Below the pieces are notes generated by a model. It ran no database searches. It was not told where the DNA came from and worked only from the letters and a program-made list of their open reading frames with translations. Positions 17,495 to 25,699 of a stretch of 46,360 bases of DNA are shown here, one piece after another; positions within the stretch are counted from its first letter, which is position 1, and each line of letters starts with the position of its first letter. The position numbers and the translations under genes were made by a program. The stretch is from JARRNJ01 sp037385045 (GTDB lineage Bacteria > Pseudomonadota > Gammaproteobacteria > JASBUN01): assembly GCA_037385045.1 (NCBI GenBank), contig JARRNJ010000006.1, positions 1-46,360 on the forward strand. Reading direction: 5' to 3'.

Positions 17495-17518
17495 GAAAAC
17501 GCCCCGCCGAAGCGGGGC
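17495..17518 (-). terminator. Intrinsic terminator of the PEP-CTERM gene
   Basis: On the minus strand GCCCCGC-TTCG-GCGGGGC is followed by GTTTTCTTT. It lies about 35 bases after the stop of the PEP-CTERM gene. The TTCG tetraloop stem is repeated almost identically at 18741-18767. Confidence 0.85.
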
Positions 17519-17551
17519 CAGGGAACAAAGTCCACGCGCCGGGCGCGGAAC

Positions 17552-18370
17552 TCAGACGGGGGCGCGACGGCGGCGCAGCAGCGAGAGCATGGGCAGGCCG
17601 AGTGCGAGCAGAGCCAGGGTACCCGGCGCTGGCACCGCGTTCGAAACCAGCGCGCCCTGCACCGCGGAGCCCCATACCGGCGGTCCGCCGAGCGCGGTGG
17701 TCGCACCGCTGGTCAGGTCCAGCGTATAGTACTCGCCGGACGAGCCACTGTTTGTGTACATCGTACCGTCCGCACCGAAGGCGATGGTCTCCTGGGCGTT
17801 GGAGTTGGACACCAGGGAGGTCGCCACGAAGGTGGTGGGGTCGAGGGTGTAGACGTTGCCGGTGTCGACGACGAAGATCGTGCCGGCCGTGACGGTGCCA
17901 TTGGCGGTGGCGACGTCCACGGGCGCCACGCTCAACCCGTCGACGTCGGCGAGGCCCGAGTACGAGCCCACCTGCGTGAGGATGCCGGTCCCGAGGTCCA
18001 TCTGATAGACCGCGTTGGTGTTTCCGCCGGTGGCCAGCAGGCGTCCGGAGAGGTCGAAGGTCACCCCCTCGATGCCGGAGATACTGGGGTTGCCGGTACC
18101 GATGGCAGTGGCCACGCCGGTGGTGGTATCAATGCTGTAGAGCTGCGAGTTCGCCTGGCTGATTCCCCAGAGATTGTCGTTGGCGTCGAAGGACAGGCCC
18201 ATGTTACCCGGAACCGTGGCGAGACTCGTCGTCGTGGCGGTCGTGGTATCGAAGACGGTGAGCGCGCCGGTCCCGTTGGTGGTTGCGCTTCCGTAGATCA
18301 GGACGGCGTGCGCCGATGGCGCCGCGAGGGCCACCGCGGCCGCCACGATGAGTGCGAGACTTAGTTTCAT
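17552..18370 (-). CDS. PEP-CTERM sorted exported protein, beta-propeller-like
   Basis: A 272-residue secreted protein. It starts with a signal peptide MKLSLALIVAAAVALAAPSAHA, and the mature part is rich in Thr, Gly and Asp. Repeated units such as SIDTTTGVATAIG, QMDLGTGILTQVG, TLDPTTFVATSL and TLDLTSGATTALG suggest beta-propeller blades. The C-terminus VPAPGTLALLALGL plus an RRRR tail is a PEP-CTERM signal (motif, hydrophobic helix, basic end), recognised by an exosortase that is not in the window. Such proteins usually go to the surface with exopolysaccharide. The start at 18370 has GGAG nine bases upstream; an in-frame ATG at 18385 has no good site. It is followed by its own terminator. Confidence 0.88.
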   Translation of the reverse strand: MKLSLALIVAAAVALAAPSAHAVLIYGSATTNGTGALTVFDTTTATTTSLATVPGNMGLSFDANDNLWGISQANSQLYSIDTTTGVATAIGTGNPSISGIEGVTFDLSGRLLATGGNTNAVYQMDLGTGILTQVGSYSGLADVDGLSVAPVDVATANGTVTAGTIFVVDTGNVYTLDPTTFVATSLVSNSNAQETIAFGADGTMYTNSGSSGEYYTLDLTSGATTALGGPPVWGSAVQGALVSNAVPAPGTLALLALGLPMLSLLRRRRAPV

Positions 18371-18740
18371 GGTCGATTGCTCCATTCTTTAGTTTTTTGG
18401 TCGACTCCTGCAGTCCGGGTGGAGGGGACCAGCCTGCGCCGCCGCTTCACATCTCTCACGTGTCAACTCCCCTTGGCTGAAGCGAGCCAATTTCACTCCA
18501 CGATCCGCAACCTGCTGAACCGACAAGGAACCCGTGGCAACGAGCCGAGTTCCTTTATTGGAGGTCTCGCTGCCGCAACAAGCATGCAGTTTGACTGCAT
18601 GAAACGCACCAACAATGTCAACTATCGGTTTTCTCGGCAAATACCTCATATTGGTGATGGATGGGGTCCGGCATTTTGTAAGATTTTCTGACATACCCTT
18701 ATAGGTCGTGCAAAAGTGACGCCCTGAGCCGGTCCCGGGC
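18371..18740. other. Intergenic region upstream of the PEP-CTERM gene
   Basis: About 370 bases without a convincing gene. It contains a perfect 7-bp inverted repeat ATGCAGT-TTG-ACTGCAT at 18584-18600, a possible operator about 215 bp upstream of the PEP-CTERM start. No clear -24/-12 sigma54 promoter was found by eye. Confidence 0.5.
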
Positions 18741-18767
18741 AAAGAAAAGCCCCGCCGAAGCGGGGCC
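18741..18767 (-). terminator. Intrinsic terminator of the broken PEP-CTERM gene
   Basis: On the minus strand GGCCCCGC-TTCG-GCGGGGC is followed by TTTTCTTT. Stem and loop are nearly identical to the terminator at 17495-17518. Confidence 0.82.
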
Positions 18768-18799
18768 TGGCTGTCCGAATCCTTCCGATGCCTCCCTAG

Positions 18800-19155
18800 T
18801 TAGTTTTTCTTCTTGTGTTGGAACACTCCCAAGCCCACTAGGCCGATGCCCAGCAATGCGAGTCCAGGGGTTCGGGGACGGTGGACGGTGCGACGGCCAC
18901 AATGCCTTGCGCGGAAACGGTGGGCCCGGCAGAGTCGCCGAACTGATAGTAGACGTCTCCATTCGCCGTGCCACCGCAGTTGGAACTGCTAGTGCCCCAA
19001 CAGAACATAGCATAGGGGGAACGGCCGGACGGAAAGGCGCCCAAGGCACCATCAGCGGTGAATCCGGCACCCCCTCCCACCGGAGGCCCTGGATTGAAGA
19101 ATACCAAGCTGAACAGGAAGGCACCGTGGTTGGACGTCCCAGTGGGGCGAGCGCG
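18800..19155 (-). pseudogene. Frameshifted, 5'-truncated PEP-CTERM protein gene
   Basis: An open stretch begins right after an in-frame stop at 19156-19158. It encodes SNHGAFLFSLVFFNPG, then GDVYYQFGDSAGPTVSAQGI, and reaches the sorting motif STVPEP near 18870. The frame then changes. The expected hydrophobic helix and tail, GLALLGIGLVGLGVFQHKKKN and a stop at 18800-18802, are intact but in another frame, consistent with loss of one base just after VPEP. No start codon or signal peptide is recognisable upstream. It is therefore a PEP-CTERM gene broken at both ends, or an intact tail with a sequencing error. The downstream terminator is preserved. Confidence 0.7.
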
Positions 19156-19316
19156 CTATCAGGCACGCCGCCTGTCAACCCGCCACCGATGCCGGCCATG
19201 CCCCTCAGGACGCCCCAAAGGGGAGCCAAACACAATTCGGATACCGTCGAACCGGGCGCGGCCCGGTTTGTGTTTGCAACGACGTGAGCCCGCCTCACCC
19301 GCGGGGTCCGGCGCAC

Positions 19317-19829
19317 CTACCAGAGCCACCCCAGCGGCGGACGCTGCCAGTCCATCACGTGCTTATCGTGCCCAAACATGACCGATCCCACGCCCACGCC
19401 GTGGTAGTCGTAATACCAGACGGTCTTGCCATTGAGGGTGAACTTGCGGCTGGGCTGGCCCAGTAGGCTCGCAACCTGTCCACCATTCATGTCGTGCCGC
19501 AACTTGCGCCATTGCTCCTTGATATCGCCTGGTTCGCTGTGAATCTGGCCATCTGAGCTTCGCGCCGCTTGCCGGCGCGCCTCACTGCGTGGCGCCGCAG
19601 CCGCCGGTGCTGCATTGGCGGTCGAATTGGCGCTGGCTGTTGCCGCCGCACAGGTGGACTGCAGTTGCTTGACGGTCTGCTCCAGCACACGCACCCGCTG
19701 GGTCAGGGCCTCGACCTTGCGCGCCAGCGCCTGGTCGTCCGCCCGCGCGGGCGGACTCACCACTGCCCCTGCTGCAGCCAGGGCCAGTACGACGGCGGCA
19801 AGTGGTCGCTCAATTCTCATGGGCTTCAT
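19317..19829 (-). CDS. Exported coiled-coil protein with BamE-like C-terminal region
   Basis: A 170-residue protein I cannot assign to a named family with confidence. Residues 1-30 form a signal peptide ending PARA before DDQ. Residues 33-58 are a heptad-like coiled coil (ARKVEALTQRVRVLEQTVKQLQ). Residues 60-90 are an Ala-rich linker. The C-terminal part (about 100-161) has WRKLRHDMNGGQVASLLGQP and VWYYDYHGVGVGSVMF, the pattern of SmpA/OmlA (BamE-like) domains. It should be periplasmic; there is no lipobox. AGAGG precedes the start at 19829. It lies 99 bases downstream of the cytochrome-porin gene on the same strand, so a shared transcript and function are plausible. Confidence 0.65.
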   Translation of the reverse strand: MKPMRIERPLAAVVLALAAAGAVVSPPARADDQALARKVEALTQRVRVLEQTVKQLQSTCAAATASANSTANAAPAAAAPRSEARRQAARSSDGQIHSEPGDIKEQWRKLRHDMNGGQVASLLGQPSRKFTLNGKTVWYYDYHGVGVGSVMFGHDKHVMDWQRPPLGWLW

Positions 19830-19928
19830 GGTCGCCTCTTTTCCTTTTTATGGTCCCAATATGCGGTCGGCGGACCCTGGCATGGGATCCGCCGACCGTG
19901 TCGCTACTTTAGCCGACCTTCCGGCTGC

Positions 19929-21215
19929 TTACCACATGAACCAGCCGAACAGGTAGACCGAGTTGTTGTCCGACGCACCACTGCTGGTGCCGTCGAACTT
20001 GCTGTACCCCGTGTACTGCAGACCGAACTTGGTATTCTGCCAGGGCAGATAGGTAACCTGACCAACCCAGCCCCTGGTATCGGGCTTGCCATTGGCCGTA
20101 CCCCACAACGGGTTTGAATCACCGGTCATGCTGAAATAGCCCAATGCGGCATCGGCACGATTACCCCAGTGGTAAATGCCGTTGAGGCGGAAGGTGTTCA
20201 GCTTGTGATTGTTGCCGGGATCCGTTACGTGCAGCTTCTGCTTCTCGTGAATATATGTCGTATGAATCGCCAGCAGATCGTTGCTGATCGGCATCTCGAA
20301 CTGAGCGTCCAGCGCAGTGTCGGTGTAGTCATCCGTCTCTCCGCTCACACCGTTCGGATACATCTTCGTTTCCATGCCGTAAGCACCGACCTCGAGCGTG
20401 TTCTTGCCGATATTCTGCTCCCAGGCAACGCGCCAGTATGGAGCTACACCCTTGATGGTATTCGCACTGCCGACGTCCGGTGCGCCCTGCCCCAAGTGAG
20501 CGGAACGATACAGGGTCACGTCGCCGTACAGATGACTGTTCCACATGGCGTAGCCACCGAGGCCCGCAACATCCTGACCCAACGTGCCATCGACAATCGC
20601 GGCAGCTGTCGGTCCAGCTGCGGTGGAAGAACCCACGAACGGGAAGCCCCAGGCAGCGGTGGTATTCCACGGATCCTCAACCGTAGGACTGTTGTTGAGA
20701 GTCAAACCGTAGATCGTATCCTTGCCGCCGATCTTAGTGTGATTGGCGTAACGGATATCGGCGTTGTCCCAACCGAACTTGTCGTCCGCCTGCGTGTATG
20801 TGATCTGCAGGAACGAACCGATGTGCGGCGTAATCTCGCCGGCGAAGAAGAAACTGAGCTGATCGGGGAACTGCACATCGTTGTTCTGGGTGCCCGAGGT
20901 GGTCTTGTTGTGGGTTACGCCGACCAACAGCATCGCCGACAGCGGCGGAATCTCGTTGATCTTGAGCCCGCCGGTGCTGCTGCCGCTGGGCGCCTGAATC
21001 TGGCTCAACCCGGTCAGCGTGTAACCGTTCAGTTTGAATTGCCGTCCGAATGACGTCAGCTCCGGAAACACCGTGTGGCAGGCCGCGCAGGGCATGCCCG
21101 TCTGGCGGGCAAAACTCGGCACCGCCTGCGCCGATGGGGGTCCCATCAGCATGGCTGCGGCAGCCGCATTGACCGCAACTACTTGCAGTAGTCTGGTAGT
21201 CTTCAACCTCTTCAT
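19929..21215 (-). CDS. Cyc2-like fused monoheme cytochrome-porin
   Basis: A 428-residue exported protein. Residues 1-31 are a signal peptide ending AQA. The mature start PSFARQTGMPCAACH carries one CXXCH heme site (C43, C46, H47), followed by FPELTSFGRQFKLNGYTL. A FARQTG-CxxCH-P-L-GR-FK pattern at the N-terminus is what I recall from Cyc2, the outer membrane Fe(II)-oxidising cytochrome in which a small heme domain plugs a beta-barrel. The remaining 350 residues have alternating amphipathic strands and end in VYLFGWFMW, a terminal-aromatic outer membrane strand. Length suits Cyc2. The start at 21215 follows GAGGGAG. Membership of true Cyc2 rather than a related porin-cytochrome family is unproven. 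Confidence 0.65.
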   Translation of the reverse strand: MKRLKTTRLLQVVAVNAAAAAMLMGPPSAQAVPSFARQTGMPCAACHTVFPELTSFGRQFKLNGYTLTGLSQIQAPSGSSTGGLKINEIPPLSAMLLVGVTHNKTTSGTQNNDVQFPDQLSFFFAGEITPHIGSFLQITYTQADDKFGWDNADIRYANHTKIGGKDTIYGLTLNNSPTVEDPWNTTAAWGFPFVGSSTAAGPTAAAIVDGTLGQDVAGLGGYAMWNSHLYGDVTLYRSAHLGQGAPDVGSANTIKGVAPYWRVAWEQNIGKNTLEVGAYGMETKMYPNGVSGETDDYTDTALDAQFEMPISNDLLAIHTTYIHEKQKLHVTDPGNNHKLNTFRLNGIYHWGNRADAALGYFSMTGDSNPLWGTANGKPDTRGWVGQVTYLPWQNTKFGLQYTGYSKFDGTSSGASDNNSVYLFGWFMW

Positions 21216-22003
21216 TTTTAGCTCTCCCTCGTTACTACCTGGTACAAACACATGGCGGCAACGTTCAGACACCCCCGCTACCCCCGACGCAAAGACTCCG
21301 TTGTTTCGTCCTGTTGGGCCGGCTGTCCCTCCCAGCCCCGCTTTCACGCCCTCGCCCCCAATGGGAGGCACGACAACGTTGGCGCATGTTGCGGAACACT
21401 GCGACAATTGCCGCGGACATCGGTTGCTGTCCGCACAAGTTCACGCTGTCGCGCGCCCGCTGTTGTTTTGTGGATACGTTTCATGCGCACATAGTCAAGT
21501 GGTGGCCACCCACGCCGCAATGCGTAGAATCTGTACACGAGCCCTCGTTCAGCATTTATGCTTTCAACAAATGCGTTCATAAATCCCCATACGCACAAAC
21601 ACTTATTTCTGCCGCCGTTGCGGCCAACGAATTCGATTACGTTTTGGTAATGTTTCTGAAACGTTGACACGCGTCAGGTGCGGATAAACGCGCGACTGTT
21701 GCATGCGCACAAATACCCGTTAACTTGTCCGGTCGAATGACTGGCGTCGAGCCCAATTGATCGAGGGCGCCATAGCATGCAAGCGCGTGTACATCCCGGC
21801 ACGCGGATCATCAACTGCAACCCATTCGAGGTGGACCCTAGTGATTCCGCCGCTGATTCCTTTCTCTTGCGTTGAATCCGTAACGGTCCTTTTTCAGGCG
21901 GAAAAAGCCCACGTGACCCACGTCAATGCTAGCTCCCCGCCCATCCTGCTAAAAAGCTGAAAAATTCGCTGAGTTTGATCAATCGAATCGATGGGTTTGC
22001 CTG
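21216..22003. other. Long divergent intergenic region, cytochrome-porin to LysR
   Basis: 788 bases without a convincing gene. Open frames here have no recognisable homology or ribosome binding site. It is locally AT-rich between about 21540 and 21720. Four GCACA boxes occur near 21432, 21486, 21592 and 21706, with similar flanks. A hairpin CTTTTTC-AGGCG-GAAAAAG is at 21889-21907 and an ACGTG-ACC-CACGT dyad follows at 21911-21923, both close to the LysR gene. This is a plausible regulatory region for both genes. Confidence 0.5.
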
Positions 22004-22969
22004 ATGAAGACGCCCCGAGTGAGCCTTGAGCATTGGCGGGAATTTTTAGCGGTTGTGGACTACGGTGGTTATGCACAAGCGGCCGAGCACTTGCACCGCA
22101 GCCAATCGGCGGTCAGTTACGCCGTAGGGAGATTGCAGAAACAGCTCGGCGTGCAGTTGTTTCGCGTCGAGGGACGCAAGGCGAAGCTCACCGAAAATGG
22201 TGCGGCGCTGTTGCCCCGGGCGCGGCAGCTGTTGCACGACGCTGGCGAAGTGGAGGAATTCGCCGAAGCGTTGAAACGGGACATGGAGCCCGAAATTCGC
22301 TTGGTCGTTGACGCCGCCTTCCCCAACGATCCCCTCGTGACCGCTCTGCGCCGTTTCCACGACCGGAGCCCGGAAACCTGGCTGCAAGTGCACGAAGCGG
22401 TATTGTCGGGTGCCAGTGAAGCCTTGGAACAAGGTCTGGCCGACCTTGCCGTCGTCGTACAGGTGTCGTCGCGGCTTCTGGGCGAACCCCTGTTGGAGGT
22501 GGAGTTTGAGGCCGTGGCCCACCGGCAACACAAGTTGCACCGGCTACGGCGCAAACTGCGGCAGCAGGACCTGAAACGGGAGCTGCAAGTGGTGGTCCGC
22601 GATTCCGGCCTTCAGCATCCGCGGGACGTCGGTTGGCTGGGGTCCGAGCACCGTTTGACGGTGGACAGCCTGGAGACCGCCGCTGCGGCACTGGCGCAGG
22701 GCCTGGGGTTTGCCTGGCTGCCGAGGCATAAGACGGCCCCACTGATCGAGAGCGGTACCCTCAAGAGCCTGCCGCTACGGGAGGGGCGCCTGTTTCAGGT
22801 GCCGCTTTACCTCGTTCTGGGACCCCGCTCCAGACGTGGGCCAAAGGTTCGCGAGATGGAAGAGCTGTTGCACGCCGCCGTGAGGGAATGGGACGGCGCA
22901 TCATCCGGGTCCATCGCCTCAGAACCGCTTGATCGCAGGATCATCCCGGTCAGACCCACTCGGGTCTGA
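22004..22969 (+). CDS. LysR family transcriptional regulator
   Basis: A 321-residue LysR-type regulator. The N-terminal winged helix-turn-helix covers about residues 8-66 (WREFLAVVDYGGYAQAAEHL and HRSQSAVSYAVGRLQKQLGV). The rest is a periplasmic-binding-protein-like effector domain (about 93-300), slightly Arg-rich at the end. It is transcribed away from the cytochrome-porin gene across a 788-bp gap, the usual arrangement of a LysR gene with its target, so control of that gene is inferred. The inducer cannot be predicted. The C-terminal 25 residues after the effector domain are low-complexity. The gene ends 12 bases from galU, which converges on it. Confidence 0.92.
   Translation: MKTPRVSLEHWREFLAVVDYGGYAQAAEHLHRSQSAVSYAVGRLQKQLGVQLFRVEGRKAKLTENGAALLPRARQLLHDAGEVEEFAEALKRDMEPEIRLVVDAAFPNDPLVTALRRFHDRSPETWLQVHEAVLSGASEALEQGLADLAVVVQVSSRLLGEPLLEVEFEAVAHRQHKLHRLRRKLRQQDLKRELQVVVRDSGLQHPRDVGWLGSEHRLTVDSLETAAAALAQGLGFAWLPRHKTAPLIESGTLKSLPLREGRLFQVPLYLVLGPRSRRGPKVREMEELLHAAVREWDGASSGSIASEPLDRRIIPVRPTRV
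22950..22969. terminator. Possible shared hairpin between lysR and galU ends
   Basis: TCAGACCC-ACTC-GGGTCTGA is a perfect 8-bp stem at the last codons of the LysR gene, facing the galU end. There is no T run on either side, so termination is uncertain. Confidence 0.35.
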
Positions 22970-22981
22970 GCCCGCCAATAC

Positions 22982-23866
22982 TCAAAGGCCGCTGGCGCAG
23001 TACCGGCTCAGGTACTTGCGAAACGTATCGCCCAACTCATCGTGCTGCAGGCCGAATTCCACAGTGGCGATAAGGTAGCCCAGCTTGTTCCCGCAGTCGT
23101 AGCGTTTGCCTTCGTATTCGTAGGCGAGCACCGTTTCCTCGCCCAACAGGGACGCAATGGCATCGGTGAGTTGGATCTCACCCCCCGCCCCCCGTTCGGT
23201 ATGCTCGAGCAGTTCGAAGATGCGCGGGGTCAGGATGTAGCGTCCGACGACGCCGAGCGTCGACGGCGCCTCTGCCGGCGCCGGCTTCTCCACAATCTGC
23301 TCCACTTTGCTGACGCGGGACCCCATGGGATTCACCGCAACAATTCCATACTTGTCGGTGTCCGAAGGGTCCACTTCCTCCACCGCGACAATGCTGCTTT
23401 GATGTTGTTCGAACACATCCGCCATCTGGGTGAGACACGGCCGATCACCGCCGTCGATGAGGTCGTCGGCCAGTAGCACCGCAAAGGGCTCGTTGCCCAC
23501 CACGCTGCGCGCACAGTAGACGGCGTGCCCAAGCCCCAGCGGCCGCGGCTGGCGGATGAATACCGCTGTAACATGGCTCGGCAGAATGTTGCGTACCTCC
23601 TCCAGGCGGCCCAGCTTGCCCGCGGATTCCAGTTCCATCTCCAATTCGTAGGATACGTCGAAGTGATCCGGAATGGCGCGCTTGCCGCGTCCGGTCACGA
23701 ATATCAGCTGATCGCAACCCGCCGCCAGCGCCTCCTCCACCGCGTATTGGATCAACGGCTTATCGACGACGGGGAGCATCTCTTTGGGACTCGCCTTCGT
23801 AGCCGGCAAAAAACGCGTACCCAATCCGCCAGCTGGAAATACTGCCTTCCTGATCCTCTTCTGCAT
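22982..23866 (-). CDS. galU: UTP-glucose-1-phosphate uridylyltransferase GalU
   Basis: A 294-residue nucleotidyltransferase making UDP-glucose from UTP and glucose-1-phosphate. The N-terminal signature is AGGLGTRFLPATKASPKEML, with VDKPLIQYAVEEA after it. FVTGRGKRAIPDHFD, RQPRPLGLGHAV and LLADDLI (metal-binding aspartate) follow in order, as in bacterial GalU. Length is typical. It is the last gene of the long minus-strand run, after the UDP-glucuronate epimerase gene. UDP-glucose feeds UDP-glucuronate, LPS core and exopolysaccharide, in keeping with neighbouring gmhA and rfaH. Confidence 0.96.
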   Translation of the reverse strand: MQKRIRKAVFPAGGLGTRFLPATKASPKEMLPVVDKPLIQYAVEEALAAGCDQLIFVTGRGKRAIPDHFDVSYELEMELESAGKLGRLEEVRNILPSHVTAVFIRQPRPLGLGHAVYCARSVVGNEPFAVLLADDLIDGGDRPCLTQMADVFEQHQSSIVAVEEVDPSDTDKYGIVAVNPMGSRVSKVEQIVEKPAPAEAPSTLGVVGRYILTPRIFELLEHTERGAGGEIQLTDAIASLLGEETVLAYEYEGKRYDCGNKLGYLIATVEFGLQHDELGDTFRKYLSRYCASGL

Positions 23867-23973
23867 CGCGTTACCTGTTTGATTGCTTCGAAATCAAGCT
23901 TCCCCAAAGTGTAGGCCACAATGTCAACCGCTTTAAGAGCACATTCCGCCACGCCGCACCCCACGCATGCGGC

Positions 23974-24996
23974 TCACGTCACGTTGTAGTAGGCCTTGTA
24001 CCAATCCACGAATCGCGCAACCCCGTCGTCCACGGACGTGTCGGGCTTGAATCCCACCGCCTCGTGCAGGGCCGTGGTGTCCGCCTGGGTCGCCGCGACA
24101 TCACCCGGCTGCATCGGCAACAGGTCGAGCTGTGCCTTCTTGCCCAGGCATTGCTCCAGCACCTCGATGTAGCGCATCAGTTTGACCGGATTGTTGTTGC
24201 CGATGTTGAACACTGCGTACGGCGCATAACTGGTGGCCGGATCGGGATCATCACCGCTCCAGCCGCTGTTGGGTTTCGCGGGACGGTCGATCACACGTAT
24301 CACGCCCTCGACGATGTCATCGATGTAGGTGAAATCACGGATCATTTCACCCTTGTTGAACACCGGAATGGGCTCGCCGGCAAGAATGCCCTTGGTGAAC
24401 TTGAACAGCGCCATGTCGGGCCGTCCCCACGGTCCGTACACGGTGAAGAACCGCAATCCCGTGCACGGCAAACCGTACAGATGCGCGTAGCTATGAGCCA
24501 TCAGCTCGTTGGCCTTTTTGGAGGCCGCATAAAGCGAAATGGGATGATCGACGTTGTCATGCTCCGAGAACGGCAGACGGGTATTGGCACCGTAAACGGA
24601 ACTGGAGGACGCGAATACCAGGTGACCGACCTTCGTGTGGCGGCAGCCCTCCAGTATGTTGGCGAAACCGACCAGGTTGGCATCCACATAGGACTGCGGA
24701 TTCTCGATCGAGTACCGTACGCCGGCCTGGGCGGCGAGATTCATGACGGCGTCAAAACGGTGTTCCTCGAACAGGCGCTGCATGCCGTCGCGATCGGCGA
24801 TATCGAGGCGTTGAAACATGAAGTCGTCGTGTTCGCGGAAACGCGCGAGTCTGGCCTCCTTGAGGGTCACATCGTAATAGTCGTTCATGTTGTCAATGCC
24901 GTAGACCGAGTCGCCCCGTTCCAGCAGGCGCATCGCCAACGTCGAACCGATAAACCCGGCGACACCCGTAATCATCACTTTCATCGCTGTATTCAA
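23974..24996 (-). CDS. UDP-glucuronate 4-epimerase (extended SDR family)
   Basis: A 340-residue NAD-dependent nucleotide-sugar epimerase. The Rossmann motif GVAGFIGS is at residues 11-18, and the catalytic Y156-x-x-x-K160 is in LYAASKKANE, with SSSSVYG before it. The signature NDYYDVTLKEARL and LAAQAGVRYSIENP is typical of the capsule-type UDP-glucuronate to UDP-galacturonate epimerases. The product is a precursor for acidic surface polysaccharide or LPS. A second ATG at 24984 (MKVMITG) is an equally likely start. It lies between gmhA and galU on the same strand. UDP-glucose dehydrogenase, which would supply the substrate, is not in the window. Confidence 0.88.
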   Translation of the reverse strand: MNTAMKVMITGVAGFIGSTLAMRLLERGDSVYGIDNMNDYYDVTLKEARLARFREHDDFMFQRLDIADRDGMQRLFEEHRFDAVMNLAAQAGVRYSIENPQSYVDANLVGFANILEGCRHTKVGHLVFASSSSVYGANTRLPFSEHDNVDHPISLYAASKKANELMAHSYAHLYGLPCTGLRFFTVYGPWGRPDMALFKFTKGILAGEPIPVFNKGEMIRDFTYIDDIVEGVIRVIDRPAKPNSGWSGDDPDPATSYAPYAVFNIGNNNPVKLMRYIEVLEQCLGKKAQLDLLPMQPGDVAATQADTTALHEAVGFKPDTSVDDGVARFVDWYKAYYNVT

Positions 24997-25093
24997 CCCT
25001 CAGTTGCGATAGCTATTCGATTTTCGACCCCGCGCCAAACGCTGTCAGCGCGGACGTTTGTCGGCTGTTGATTTGCAGTCCCGCCGGTCGCGT

Positions 25094-25669
25094 CTAGGCC
25101 GTCCCGGTACACGCTTGTTCGATGAGATCGCAGACGATGTGTCCGATCAGTATGTGCATCTCCTGGATCCGTGCCGTGTCATCGACCGGAACGACAACGG
25201 ACAAAGCGCAGCGCTGCGCGATCCTCCCCCCGTCGCGCCCGAGCAGGCCGATCGTCAATGCGCCCTGGCCGTTGGCCCGGTCGACGGCGCGCAGCACGTT
25301 CTCACTGTTGCCGGACGTGGACAAGCCGACCAGCACATCCCCCGCCCGCACCAGGCCCTGAACCTGGCGCGTGAACACGTCATCGAATCCATAGTCATTG
25401 CCGATCGAGGTGAGCGTGGACGTGTTGGCGGTCAACGCCACAGACGAAAGTGCGTTGCGCTCGCGGTTGAACCGCCCGACGAGTTCGGCGGCCAGGTGTT
25501 CGGCGTCCGAAGCGCTGCCGCCGTTGCCGCACCAGAATACCGTGCCGCCCTGCTGCACCCGCTCCAGCATGCGCTTGGACATGTCCCCGACTTGCGGGAC
25601 CAACTGTTCGCGCAGCACCCGCAGCGCACGAGCGTGCTCGTCGATGGAACGAAGAATCGTTGCTTTCAT
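25094..25669 (-). CDS. gmhA: Phosphoheptose isomerase GmhA (SIS domain)
   Basis: A 191-residue SIS-domain isomerase that converts sedoheptulose 7-phosphate to glycero-manno-heptose 7-phosphate for LPS inner core. Family motifs are CGNGGSASDAEHLAAELVGRF near residues 47-67, LTANTSTLTSIGNDYGFDDVF and LVGLSTSGNSENVL. Length and the ending IGHIVCDLIE match GmhA. The close relative DiaA, a DnaA regulator, has the same fold; the metal and substrate residues and the sugar gene context favour GmhA. It starts 30 bases after the end of glcF, so the two are probably co-transcribed. Confidence 0.87.
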   Translation of the reverse strand: MKATILRSIDEHARALRVLREQLVPQVGDMSKRMLERVQQGGTVFWCGNGGSASDAEHLAAELVGRFNRERNALSSVALTANTSTLTSIGNDYGFDDVFTRQVQGLVRAGDVLVGLSTSGNSENVLRAVDRANGQGALTIGLLGRDGGRIAQRCALSVVVPVDDTARIQEMHILIGHIVCDLIEQACTGTA

Positions 25670-25699
25670 TTCGTAGCCAAACCGCTCTTGCGCCTGCCT

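Noticed and set aside
21344..21670. A 108-codon minus-strand frame in the gap between the cytochrome-porin and LysR genes
   Set aside because: No ribosome binding site, no recognisable family and unusual composition; probably chance.
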